Shown here in pieces: positions 1 to 10,567 of a DNA stretch of 64,000 nt. Position 1 is the stretch's first letter; each line of letters begins with the position of its first letter. The notes under the pieces are model-generated. The model saw nothing but the letters and a program-made list of their open reading frames with translations, was not told where the DNA came from and did not search any database. Both the position numbers and the translations under genes were made by a program. Source of the DNA: Silene conica (taxonomy: Eukaryota > Streptophyta > Magnoliopsida > Caryophyllales > Caryophyllaceae). The stretch spans positions 68,959,237 through 69,023,236 of the forward strand of contig CM055316.2 of the NCBI GenBank assembly GCA_029255685.2, read 5' to 3'.

Positions 1-143
1 TTAGGTTTCTCAATTACATTTCTTGATGATGAAGAGAGATGTTGAGATATTTTTTGCATTTGTACACACAACGAAAAGAAGCAATGGAGAAAGAGTCTTG
101 TTCAGCTGATGATGCTTCTACTTCTGTGTTTTGTAAAGCCTAG
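1..143 (+). other. Possible 3' end of a gene convergent to the MULE remnant
   Basis: A reading frame of about 30 codons ends in TAG at 141-143. It is rich in charged and Ser/Thr codons and lies just before the repeat field starts. A second frame from base 1 ends in TGA at 43-45. Neither can be assigned to a family. In the related element at 18.5-48.3 kb the transposase gene is met head-on by a protease gene, so a + strand gene end facing the minus-strand transposase remnant at 2201-2395 would match that plan. This is inference from layout only. Confidence 0.2.
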
Positions 144-169
144 AATGTGTTATTTTTGTGACAGTTATT

Positions 170-1226
170 TTAATTGTCTCAGAGAGTTATTGTAATCATG
201 TCAGACAGTTTATGTAATTGTGTTTTCAGACAGTTATTGTAATTGTGTTATCAAACAGTTATTGTAATGGTTTCAGGCAGTTATTTTAATGATTTTCACA
301 CAGTTATTGTAATGGGTTCATACAGTTATTGTAATGGTTTTTACACAGTTATTGTATTATATAAGTCCTGTTATTGTATCTAGTAGTGACTTCATTCAAG
401 ACAGTTATTGTATTATATAAGTTCTGTTATTGTATTTCCTTGTTTACACAGTTATTGCACAATGTCAAATATTGTATTGCATAATAATACCTGTTATTGT
501 AATGCATAATGTTAATTATTGTATTGCATAATACATGTTATTGTATTCAGTTTTCCATTTTGTAATACCTGTTATTCTAATTCATAATAGTTGTTATTGT
601 ATTCATAATAGCCGTTATTGTAATTCATATATAATACCTGTTATTGTAATGCATAATACATGTTATTGTATTCAGTTTTCCATTTTGTAGTACATGTTAT
701 TGTAATTCATAATAGCTGTTATTGTATTCATAATAGCTGTTATTGTAATTCATAATACCTGTTATTGTAATGCATAATACATGTTATTGTATTCAGTTTT
801 CCATTTTGTAGTACTTATTATTGTAATTCATAATAGCTATTATTGTATTCATAATAGCTGTTATTGTAATTGATAATAGCTGTTATTGTATTACATAATA
901 CATGTTATTGTATTCAGTTTTCCATTTTGTAATACCTGTTATTGTAATTCATAATAGCTGTTATTGTATTCATAATAGTTGTTATTGTAATTTATAATAG
1001 CTGTTATTGTATTGCATAATACATGTTATTGTATTCAGTTTTCCATTTTGTAATACCTGTTATTGTAATGCATAATACATGTTATTGTATTCAGTTTTCC
1101 ATTTTGTAGTACTTATTATTGTAATTTATAATAGCTGTTATTGTATTCATAATAACTGTTATTGTAATTGATAATAGTTGTTATTGTATTACATAATACA
1201 TGTTATTGTATTCAGTTTTCCATTTT
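170..1226. repeat. 21-22 bp repeat field, left block
   Basis: Degenerate units of the type TTATTGTATTCATAATAGCTG (21 bp) and a 22 bp form with AATTC are joined head to tail. Every 100-130 bp a longer unit containing CAGTTTTCCATTTTGTA interrupts them, giving a higher-order pattern. The first 300 bp are a looser version (CAGTTATTGTAAT). The field stops exactly where the hAT-type element was inserted (TSD GTAATACC, 1227-1234). Confidence 0.85.
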
Positions 1227-1234
1227 GTAATACC

Positions 1235-1905
1235 TAGGGATGGAAGTCTCACCCTGACCCTGTGGATATCCATCCACCCGAAATTAAATGGGTGGGATAT
1301 GGATGATGATTTTTTTTACAATTTAGGGTGGGATATGGATATGGGTGAATTTAGGGTGGGGTATGGATCATGGTCTACCACCCGCTTACCACCCGGTGGA
1401 TATCCTAAATTAACAAGTATAATTATTTTTTTTCTAAAAAGTATTCATAAACATTTTGATTAGAAAAATGCTTTCAATTTGTAAAGTTTTTTTAAAATAA
1501 ACTTAGAAACTACTCGTTAATGTTTTGTTGCACTTTTTTTATGGGCGTGTAAAGCTTGTGCGGATTAGTTTCGCAGTTGTAAGTTGTAAAATTGTAAATA
1601 TGGTTAACAGGATTAAAATTTATGTTCAATTTTCTCAAAAAACTATGTAATCCGGAATTGCTTGGTAATGTACGCTTTAAATTTTATCGTCTTAGTTGTA
1701 TATTTTTGATATATCACCTTGAAATTTATGAGGGTGGAAATATCCAACGGGTGCCCACTCCACCCGCTTTACCCGGTGGATATAGATATGGATGGATGAA
1801 AAAATATTAAAAGGATAAGGGTGGGATATGGATAACCACAAATTAAATGGATATGGATATGGATATGGCTCCACCCCATCCATATCCCACCCATTGTCAT
1901 CCCTA
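1235..1905. mobile_element. Non-autonomous hAT-type element, 671 bp
   Basis: The element begins TAGGGATG and ends CATCCCTA. It is flanked by a perfect 8 bp duplication GTAATACC at 1227-1234 and 1906-1913, the size typical of hAT elements. Both sub-terminal regions repeat GGGTGGGATATGGAT-like blocks in opposite orientations, a common hAT feature (presumed transposase-binding sites). No transposase is encoded; the short open frames inside are not credible genes. It sits inside the 21-22 bp repeat field. Confidence 0.8.
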
Positions 1906-2145
1906 GTAATACCTGTTATTGTAATTCATAATAGCTGTTATTATATTCATAATAGTTGTTATTGTTTCGAGATAGTTATTCAAAAGAATACCATTTCCAT
2001 GCCAAAATTGAATACTATTGAACTCAAATATGCAAAATGTAAGACAAATTACAAATCTATTATTGATTATTGATTATTCTAAAGTTTCTTACACGAAATA
2101 TAGATTCTCAACTATAGTAATCTAGGACAAAATACTGAGATATTT
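1906..2145. repeat. Remainder of repeat field and AT-rich spacer
   Basis: A few units of the TTATTGTAATTCATAATAG repeat resume after the hAT-type insertion, up to about 1965. About 180 bp of AT-rich sequence without recognisable features follows, before the transposase remnant. Confidence 0.5.
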
Positions 2146-2200
2146 TTGTATTATTGTAAAGTTTGTGATACGATTATTGTAAATCTATTCATTGGATCCC

Positions 2201-2395
2201 TTATTCATCCTCCATTTCATCTCCCTCTTCATCTTCTTCCTCAGGTGCATGCTCAACAAATGGATTTGGGCAGTTTCTTTTATCATGGTTTCCCATTTGT
2301 TTGCAGTTATTACATAGCCTCTTTGGTTTGCTTGCTTTTTCAATTGCCTTTTCCTTGTTTGATTTCATTCTCTTGCCACTTCCTTTGTTTTCCAT
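2201..2395 (-). pseudogene. C-terminal fragment of FAR1/MULE transposase
   Basis: A 64-codon frame encodes a basic stretch, a CCHC-like zinc knuckle (CNNCKQMGNHDKRNC) and an acidic tail of Glu/Asp, ending in a stop. It matches closely, residue by residue, the C-terminus of the transposase at 19091-22911 (CANCKRMSHHDKRNC, then Glu-rich). There a repeat-filled intron separates knuckle and acidic tail; here the two are contiguous. The upstream exons (FAR1 DNA-binding, MULE DDE, SWIM) are not recognisable, so the fragment cannot make a transposase. The flanking + strand frames are shadows. Confidence 0.75.
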
Positions 2396-3080
2396 AATAA
2401 TACCTGTTATTGTAATGCATAATGTTAATTATTGCATAATGTCAAATATTGCATTGCATAATAATACCTGTTATTGTAATGCATAATGTTAATTATTGTA
2501 TTGCATAATACATGTTATTGTATTCAGTTTTCCATTCTGTAATACATGTTATTGTAATTCATAATAGTTGTTATTGTATTCATAATAGTTTGTTATTGTA
2601 ATTCATAATAGTTGTTATTGTATTGCATAATACATGTTATTGTATTCAGTTTTCCATTCTGTAATACCTGTTATTGTAATTCATTATAGCTGTTATTGTA
2701 TTCATAATAGTTTGTTATTGTATTTCATAATAGCTGTTATTGTATTCAGTTTTCCTTTTTGTGATACCTGTTATTGTAATTCATTATAGCTGTTATTGTA
2801 TTCATAATAGCTGTTATTGTAATTCATAATAGTTGTTATTGTATTGCATAATACATGTTATTGTATTCAGTTTTTCATTTTGTAATAACTGTTATTGTAA
2901 TTCATTATAGATGTTATTGTATTGCTAGTTATTGTATTACACTGAGTTATTTTTATGATCCATAGCAGTTATTATAAGCTCAATACTGAGTTATTTTAAG
3001 ATCCATAGCAGTCATTATAAGCTCAATAGTGAGTTATTTTAAGCTCTCATAGGTTATTGTATTACAGTAATATAGTTATT
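2396..3080. repeat. 21-22 bp repeat field, right block
   Basis: This is the same repeat family as 170-1226, with units of TTATTGTAATTCATAATAG type and CAGTTTTCCATT spacers. It degenerates after about 2930 into a looser GAGTTATTTTAAG form. It sits immediately upstream (minus strand) of the transposase tail, where an intron would be expected. Confidence 0.8.
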
Positions 3081-3439
3081 GTATCATGAAATCATTATAA
3101 ACTAGACAAATTTATACCTGAAATCGTCAATGTTTGATCGTCATTAAGCTGATTAAGATGATCGTCATTAAGTTCGTCTGAAATCATCATCGCAAATTCT
3201 GAAAATTACGAAAACAATACATAAATTGTCGTTCAATTTGTTATTTGAATCAAATAATTCAGCTATTCAAGTATTAAAATAACAAAATCGTAAGAATTAG
3301 TACCGAAAAATTAGGGTTCCTGTAATTTTTTCGTCTAATTTTTCGGAATTGATGAAGAATTGATGAATTGATGAATTGATGAAGAATTTGATGAATGTTA
3401 TGTGATCGATTTGATGAATTGATGAATTGATGAATGTTA

Positions 3440-3653
3440 TGTGATCGATTTGATGAATTTTTGTGCGATTGGTTTTTGATGATTTTTCTGGGAATTTGGC
3501 GGAGAGAGAGAGAGATTGGGGGAAACAGAGTGTGTAGCTGAAATTAATTTGGAATTGTGAAAATTAAACGCGGGTTGAATTTTTAGATTTTAGGTCAATT
3601 GTATTTATACGCGGGGGTAACTCACGAGATATGACAAACTCACCGGAACTCGC

Positions 3654-3656
<3 letters not shown>
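3440..3656 (-). promoter_or_regulatory. Probable promoter and leader of the partial MULE
   Basis: On the minus strand, a GTATAAATA box (about 3603-3611) follows the element end by some 45 bp. A pyrimidine-rich leader with a CT run (about 3500-3512) comes next, then repeated TTCATCAATTCATCAA-like sequence. The terminal stretch holds two GTGAGT motifs about 20 bp apart. Position and composition suit a terminal promoter driving the element's own transposase. Confidence 0.4.

Positions 3657-3657
<1 letters not shown>

Positions 3658-3711
<54 letters not shown>
3658..3711. repeat. (TA)n microsatellite at the MULE end
   Basis: About 54 bp of uninterrupted TA repeats directly abut the element end. 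The large MULE is also flanked by TA repeats, on both sides. Confidence 0.95.
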
Positions 3712-3713
<2 letters not shown>

Positions 3714-6099
3714 GAATCTAATAATAACCTTTATCTAAATCAATGAGCACATGTTAAGAAGTCATTTAAGGAAAGAAATACACCATTAATCCATCCTCCA
3801 AGTGCGGTAATAATTACTTCATAATTCAAAATCTCGTGAGATAATGGTGTATTTCTATTTCAAAGTGACTTCATAACTTAAAAAAAGTTTTTTTTAAAGA
3901 TATTTTAATCAAAGATAAACAAAGGATCAAAATAGAAAAAAATTACTTTGTTCCGGCATAACTTGGAGAGATAATTGTCAACAATATGGTAATGACAACA
4001 ATAGAAATACATTAGTTCATGGTATTTTTTGCGTAATAAATTTCTTGAAGATTACATGAGTGACTCCAACACACATGACATTTGCTTGATCGTTTTGTTT
4101 ACAACTTTGATCGAACCAATTTTCGATTATCAATTAAGAATATTGAAATCACAAAGATGGCTTCTTAATAAAGAGACCAATTTTATGTGTGGTTTATGTA
4201 GTGATCATAATTCTCAAATAATTCGATCTTTATCAAGAATTACATTTTGCCACCAAGTTGGCTCAAGATTCAAACAGACCTCGGATGCACAAACATCAAA
4301 ACAAATAATGGACTTAAGTATGAATTATTAACGTAAATTGTTTTACACCGTATAAAACATAGGCGTAAAATATGGGTAAATATTTTAGATACATCAAGCA
4401 TCGACAACTTCTAAAATAAAACTTAGATTCAAGAAATCGTACTTTTTCATTTATTTGTGCAATAGAAACTTAAACTTAGAAACAATAGTTCAAGTTAAAA
4501 ATTAGTGGAGCTCATTACCCTGTAAGAGTTGCAGCGTATATGGTCGGTAATTGTAGTTACTTTTGTTTATCTAAATTCATAACTCGAAAAATACGATGAT
4601 CTAGCAACATTCAAGAAAGATTTTTACTATTAATTTTTTACTTACATTTTAATTTTTAGGCGTTAAATTTAAAATATAATTGAGCTCATATGTTTTATTT
4701 TTTAGTTCCAATATAATTTTTTGAGTTAAATTTATTTTATAAAGGTGCTTGGATTCTTTTCAATAAAGCTCGTAAAATATAAGCTCAAATTATTTAGTAT
4801 AAAGCTCCAAATCTATATTATAGATATATAACTGGTTGTATAGTCCACTAACTATAAAGGAAATAATATGTGATTGAGTCCTTCAAATTGAAAAAGTCAA
4901 CTTTTTAATTGGAGGCATTGAATATTAAAATATCCGATTTAAATAATTGGCAAGAATTACGGAGATAGCTTCAAACTTGCCATAACTATATATACATTAT
5001 TATTAGAGATAATTCAGCCGTAATTGATTATTTTTGATGTTATGGAAAGTTTTATATTATATTAATTATGTTATATTAATTATGAAAAAGACATATTTTA
5101 AGACCTGAAAATGAGCAAATTCAATTAAAAATTAGGAAATAATATCTTTTGAAGTATTATTTTAAGCTATTCATGTAAAAAGTGAAATTTTTGGTCGTTT
5201 TTGGAGTAATTTTGGTAGTATATTTGGAAATATTATTTTCTTAAATTTGGGATGTCTCTTTATTTTTTATGTCGATCAAAATAATTTTAAATGTGCATTA
5301 AAATATTGGGACGGTAACCTTATTTTCATATTAATTTTATAATTTAAAATATGAATATAGTGTTAAATTTACGCAAGATAAGTTTATTAGGTAGGTGATA
5401 CTTGGATAACTTTACATATTTTTGAAAATCACACCATTGATTTTGATTTACTTGCTTTTTATAGGTCAATCAATTACAACATTTATAATACTATAATTTA
5501 AATTTAAATTATTCTTTTAAAATTACGATTTTACAATTACATCACCTAACACGTGGCATATGATTAGGCTACGTCAAGTTTTTATTTAAGTTGAATATTA
5601 TAAACCAAATATTACAAACAAAATATCATAAACAGAATATTATAAACGGAATTACTCCTTTAAGTCCAAAATTAAGGTTAATATTGTTATTGGAATTAAC
5701 ATGTTTCTGATTTCACCAAATTTGGTCAAAAACTAAGGAGAAAATTAAAGTTAATATTGTTAATGAACGGAATAATATTTTCTGATTTTAGGGATAGTTT
5801 TTTAAAAGTATATATGTATTTTTCTAAAACAGTATACCATATTTGTCGTCAATTAAATATGACATCCATATATGGCAATCATTTAAATATGACAATCATA
5901 TATATTTTTGATTTGCAAAGCATGCATACACAATCATGATGCACAGATCCGACAGAAAACTCCACATGCTCGACAAATTTTATTTTTTAGTACTTGACAC
6001 ATGGCGTATTAATAGTTATTGACACGTGGCACGTGAATAAGCATTGACATGTGGCGATCAAATAGGCCTTTGGTATTTGCTTTAATATAATAGTAGTAT
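3712..6099. other. AT-rich intergenic stretch, no gene seen
   Basis: There is no coding region I can support. The one frame of 100 codons (4029-4331) has no recognisable motif and no gene context. Between 5540 and 6060 there are several short ACACGTGGCA/GACACATGGC motifs (G-box-like), but nothing nearby to regulate. Confidence 0.5.
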
Positions 6100-6308
6100 A
6101 TGATAAGCCATTTGTTTTACACAAATTCTTATTTGCAACGGCACTATCCGTCGCAAGCTTGTGACGGATACCGTTTTTTCTCACAAAATACCCACTTTTT
6201 CTCTCTCACAAACACTATTCCTGTGGTCCCCTTTCTCCACTAACTTATTTTTTATCCATTTTATCTCACAAAATATCCGTCACAAATGATAACCCGTCGC
6301 AAGCAAGA
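6100..6308. mobile_element. Possible small MITE with GCGACGG/GTGACGG ends
   Basis: Inward from each side there are CCGTCGCAAGC and GTGACGGATA motifs, repeated in inverse orientation around 6270-6308 (ATCCGTCACAAATGATAACCC, then CGTCGCAAGC). The inverted ends are imperfect and I could not fix a target-site duplication. The motif resembles the sub-terminal repeats of the CACTA element at 7070-10564, so this may be a diverged derivative. Confidence 0.35.
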
Positions 6309-7069
6309 CTTACTATTTGTTTTAACAACCAAGCCCACTAAAGAGCTCAAAAATAAGTGGCTACGTGCAATGAATGATAAATTAATACAGTATTTAATTA
6401 ATGGGTGGAAACGTGGGACAAAAGTGGGAATTTTCTTTTGTCTGCCTAAAATTGAGGACAGGGTGACTCCCATTGATTTATCGACAACCATGTCACCATC
6501 CTCTTCGCTTTTAATGCTATACGGACACTTCACATCTCACCAAACCAAACCAAACCAAACCAAACCAAACCAAAATAAATATAAAAACAAAATTTCTAAC
6601 TCTTTTACTCGCTACTAATTTTTTCACGTACAAATAATATACGGGTCTATTTCTAACAATTTTGTAAATATATTGGTTAATTAGTGCAAATATAATTTAA
6701 TACGAACTTAAATAAGAAATACGAAGTATATAAATTATCAATTCGCGAATGATTTTGACTCCAAATAATTGATTTATTGCTATAATTACTTTTTTTAGAG
6801 ATTATTATAAATTGAAATAGATAATTAAACTTTATGAAATAAATTTGAACCATATAAAATAAATAAAGAAATTGTATTGTACTTCTATAACTTACTCTTT
6901 ACATGAAAGTAGAATAATAGAAATGTTTAATAGTGGGGTGGAGGGTTATTAAAAGTCATTTGGACCGCTAATGTTAAAGAGTCCATAACAGTCTCTTAAA
7001 ATCTTTAGCTTTTATAATATAAAGATTTGTGGATGATTTTATAAACAAAATAATAATGTATTGTTATTA
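6309..7069. other. Intergenic, with AAACC microsatellite
   Basis: About seven copies of a CAAAC pentamer lie at 6539-6574. The rest is AT-rich. The overlapping open frames on both strands at 6261-6618 have no recognisable domain and I do not call them genes. Confidence 0.5.
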
Positions 7070-7086
7070 CACTACAAAAAAATACT

Positions 7087-7556
7087 ACCCTTGCGACGGA
7101 TAGAAAATCCGTCGCAAATTTGGTTTTGGGACGGACTTTGCGACGGATTTTTTTTTTGCGACGGACCTAAATTTCCCAGACCCGCGCCCTTGCGACGGAA
7201 AATTTGCGACGGATAGAAAATCCGTCGCAAATTTGGTTTTGGGACGGACTTTGCGACGGATTTTTTTTTTGCGACGGACCTAAATTTCCCAGACCCGCGA
7301 AGTGAAAGTCAAATGGCGGGAAAGTTTGCGACGGAAAGTCCGTCGCAAATATTGACTGTTGCGACGGAAATTCCGTCGCAAACATATTGACCAGACTTGA
7401 CCAAAAGTTGGTCAAGGTCAAACCTTGACCAGATTTGCGACGGAAATTCCGTCGCAGAAGTCAAAATTTGCGACGGAATTTCCGTCGCAAATCTGGTCAA
7501 AGTTTGACCTTGACCAGATTTGCGACGAAAATTCCGTCGCAAAATTCCGTCGCAAA
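7087..7556. repeat. CACTA left sub-terminal repeats
   Basis: About 20 copies, in both orientations, of a TTTGCGACGGA core, many arranged as short palindromes (GCGACGGAAATTCCGTCGC). A roughly 115 bp block starting at about 7087 is repeated at about 7197. In En/Spm such motifs bind the TnpA protein. Confidence 0.85.
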
Positions 7557-8323
7557 GTTATATTATACAGACCCCGCGGGTCTTATTTTTCCCCAAATCG
7601 ATTTCAAAACTAAAAAAACGAAAACCCTAAAAGCGATTTGCCGGCGATTTACCACCCCACCACACCACCACCCTACCACCCTACAACCCCGCCGCCGCCG
7701 CCGCAGCCGCCGCCTGCCAGCCCTCCTCCTTCCTCCTTCCTCCTTCTCCTTCCTTCCTCCACCTTCCTACTCCTTCTCCTTTCTTCTCCCTTCCACCTGC
7801 CACCTCACCGCCGCCACCACCTCACCGCCGCCACCTTGCCGCCGCCACTTCTTTCTTCCTTCTCCATTTCTCCTTATGTATGTATACTAACTTTCGTTAT
7901 TTATATACCGTCTTAATTTTTTATGTTTAATCCGTCGCAAAATTCCGTCGCAAATTCCGTATTATTGTTTTTTATTGTTATTAGGAATAGTTAGTTTAGT
8001 TTAATTGTTATTTGATTAGTTTAGTTAGTATTGTTAGGTGGTTAGTGATATTAGGTTAGTAGCTAATTTCGTCCCAAATCCGTCGCGTATTGTTGTTAAG
8101 ATATTATAGATTCTCTTTGTAAGGATGTAGGAATAAATTGTTCAAGTGATGATGATGATGATTAGGACTACTATCTATTAGATTCGATAATCTTGTATTT
8201 GTTGAAATTATTGTAGATGCCGTATGGCTTAATGTCAATGAAATTATCTTATTAATCTTATTATTCAAGTTTTTAATTATGTAAAACATTTCTATCTAAT
8301 TGTTGTTATATTAGTTTGATAAT
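7557..8323 (+). other. CACTA leader region
   Basis: GC-rich, pyrimidine-biased sequence with CCACCG/CCGCC runs (7640-7860) follows an AAAACCCTAAA-type start region. This is typical of a transcribed leader. AT-rich sequence then leads to the ATG at 8324. The proline/serine-rich frames here are compositional artefacts, because they end without joining the gene. Confidence 0.45.
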
Positions 8324-9975
8324 ATGCCGGGCGGAAGACGACGAGGTAGTGGTAGTCGTCAGACTGAGGGACGACGAGCGGGAGGTAGTGACGAGGACGA
8401 GATAATTGAGCCTCAGACGCCGACGCCTACACATCGAGTACACCTCGATCCGACTGATTACGAAGGCGCCAAGTGGTAAGTGTCTTATTTGTTTACGGAT
8501 AATTGATTGTATGAGTATATATATTGATTATAATATGATTACTTGTTGACTATTTTATTTTCACATTTAAGGTTCAGTGACAAAGACGTTTCTACTCTTA
8601 TAACACAGACCATTATTTGCAACTACAAGGAGTATGCGCCCAACTGGTCAAATGCGTCGGATGCCATCAAGGAAGAGTGGTGGAATTGGTTTGAGGTATT
8701 TATTAACTGTTTTATTGTTTCATATTTATTTAACTATATTTTTTTTTACCTATTTCCGTTTTATTATTTATTACCTATTTATTGTTTCATATTTATTTAA
8801 CTATATATTTTTTTTGAAACAGAATCATGTTACCTTTCACCCTCGTGATAGAGCAGCGGTTAAGTCGGCGTGGGAAGACATGATGAAAGACCGCCTCCGC
8901 AAAAAAATCCACTACGCTATGAGGAAACCTACGGAGCAAAGGCCTCAATGGATACCGGCCGATATCTTCGAACAACTTAAGGCTAGAAAGGATGATCCTA
9001 AATTTCAAGACAAATCCGATAAAAACAAAACCAATCGGATGTCAGGAAGTACCGAAAAAGGCAAGGCCTTAGGTACTCACATTATGGGTCGTAAAAACAC
9101 CCTACAGTTGATGGATGAAATGGTAATTTCTTAGTTTTTATATTACTTCATTTTTTTTTGTCTTGAATAATTTTTAAACAATTTTCACCCTTTGACAATC
9201 TTGAGTGTTTTTTTTTAACAAGTGTCGTTGGATTTAAATTGCAGGCTGGGGAAGATGGGAGGGATGTACCATCCGCCTTGAAGTTGCTGGAGAAGACAAA
9301 AAAGCATGCCAAGAAGGGTTGGCTATCAACGAAACCCAAAGCACTATTTGTAAGTTAACAGAAACTTTTCTTTATGTTTTAGTAATTTGGTTTACTAATT
9401 AATTAACGTATACTAATAACACTTTATTTTTGTTTTGTAGGAAAAAGTTTTTTCAAGAAAGTCGAAAATGATAAGTGAAGGGATCCCGGAGCAAGATATC
9501 GACGACAACGAGATCTACTTCGAAGAAGTAGGCGGTTTCAACAAGAAAGGGTTGATACTCGGTATGGGAAATGCAGCCCCAGTCATTTACGAGCGTCGTC
9601 GTCACTCAAGTGCTGGGACCCAGTCATCATACACCACAGGTTTGTATTTTATAGTTTATTAAAAATTAAGACTAACCAATTATTTAACCGTTTATTAAAT
9701 GAATATAATATCATGTTTGACTATTCATTGCAGGTATCGTCGGCAGAGTTCTTCGAGAGAATGCTCAGCTAAGAGAACGTGATCTCGAGACATCCCAAAG
9801 GCTGAAGGCAATTGAAGAGTTCTTAAGTCAACGGGGAGCGGAGTTCACTACTCAGAGCTGCAACCCGGGAGGCTTTTCTCAGCCGAGACGCGACTTCGAT
9901 GATGATGGCGGCGACAATGCTAGGTCGGCCAGCCATTTCGCCACCCCACAGCCCACCGACACGACCGTTAGATAG
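8324..9975 (+). CDS. TnpA-like CACTA protein (Transposase_24 type), six exons
   Basis: Exons that join in frame with GT-AG borders are 8324-8475, 8572-8695, 8823-9122, 9245-9349, 9441-9639 and 9734-9975 (stop TAG 9973-9975). The start is the first ATG of the N-terminal exon (MPGGRRRGSG), which is Arg/Gly-rich. The middle has the conserved layout of plant Ptta/En/Spm proteins: an FSDKDV..ICNYKEYAPNW segment, a WWNWFE segment, an R-rich helical region around DRLRKKIHYAMRK, and a coiled-coil-like stretch near the C-terminus (VLRENAQLRERDLETSQRLK). In En/Spm the counterpart binds the sub-terminal repeats and supports transposition. No break was seen, so the gene may be functional. The product is not itself a catalytic transposase. 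Confidence 0.75.
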
Positions 9976-10225
9976 ATTTTATTAGGTTGTTTAGTTGTTG
10001 TACCGCGGATTATGTTTAGTTTTTAGTTGGATAATCATTTGTAAAACCTTCATTTTAGTTATGAAAAGACGTTTTAAAGACCTTGTCTCCGACAAGTTCT
10101 TTGTTGCTGGGTTGTTTTTGCTGAAATTGCAGGTTTGGAGAGCTTGCAAAAGGGAAAAATGAGCCATTTCATTGGAAATGGGGGGCTGGAAAAAGGGCTG
10201 AAACCGGAAAATCATACAGGAATTT

Positions 10226-10547
10226 GCGACGGAAATGTCTCAATTTGCGACGGACTTTCCGTCGCAAACCTTGACCAGAAGTCAAGGTCAGTCAAGGTTT
10301 GCGACGGAAAGTCCGTCGCAAATAGTCCCTTTTGCGACGGAAGGCTGACCTTGACTTCTGGTCAAAGTCAGTCCGTCGCAAAATAAGGTCAATCCGTCGC
10401 AAAATGTTTGCGACGGCAAATTCCGTCGCAAAATAACTTTTTGCGACAAAAATAAGGGACAGACACAGTCCGTCGCAATTCCGTCGCAAAATCATCATTT
10501 GCGACGGATTTAACCCTTTTTGCGACGGACCATTCCGTCGCAAAGAG
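10226..10547. repeat. CACTA right sub-terminal repeats
   Basis: Dense TTTGCGACGG/CCGTCGCAAA motifs in both orientations, matching the left arm. They are mixed with short GTCAAGGTCA/TGACCTTGAC blocks, which are also present on the left. Confidence 0.85.
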
Positions 10548-10567
10548 CGTATTGTTTTGTAGTGTTA

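Larger units (their letters stand above)
1..3656 (-). mobile_element. Partial MULE (FAR1-type), repeat-filled, right end at (TA)n
   Basis: Read on the minus strand, the stretch starts at a (TA)n tract (3658-3711). It then has GTGAG-containing terminal sequence, a promoter and leader (about 3440-3650), long fields of 21-22 bp repeats, and the C-terminal coding part of a FAR1/MULE transposase (2201-2395). The other end lies outside the window. The DNA-binding and DDE parts of the transposase are not visible, so this is an internally deleted or decayed copy. The large MULE at 18541-48333 has the same parts: a (TA)n flank, GTGAG motifs near the end, a transposase tail with the same zinc knuckle, and introns filled with about 21 bp repeats. 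Confidence 0.6.
7070..10564 (+). mobile_element. CACTA (En/Spm) element, 3495 bp, TnpA-type only
   Basis: The left end reads CACTACAAAAA and the right end TTTTGTAGTG. They are flanked by a 3 bp duplication TTA (7067-7069 and 10565-10567), as expected for CACTA elements. Both sub-terminal regions hold dense inverted GCGACGGAAA/TTTCCGTCGC motifs. The one gene inside (8324-9975) resembles the TnpA-like plant transposase group (Pfam Transposase_24). No TnpD/TNP2-type catalytic transposase is present and there is no room for one, so the element should need one in trans. Confidence 0.9.

Noticed and set aside
170..3080. CRISPR array, considered because of regular short repeats
   Set aside because: Units are joined without spacers, degenerate, in a plant genome, and tied to a MULE.
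4029..4331. 100-codon frame in the AT-rich left region
   Set aside because: No recognisable motif, no splice or promoter context, and the length is unsurprising by chance.
7435..7916. Pro/Arg-rich frames in the CACTA left arm
   Set aside because: They arise from the GCGACGG repeats and CCACCG-rich leader, overlap in several frames, and do not join the TnpA-like exons.
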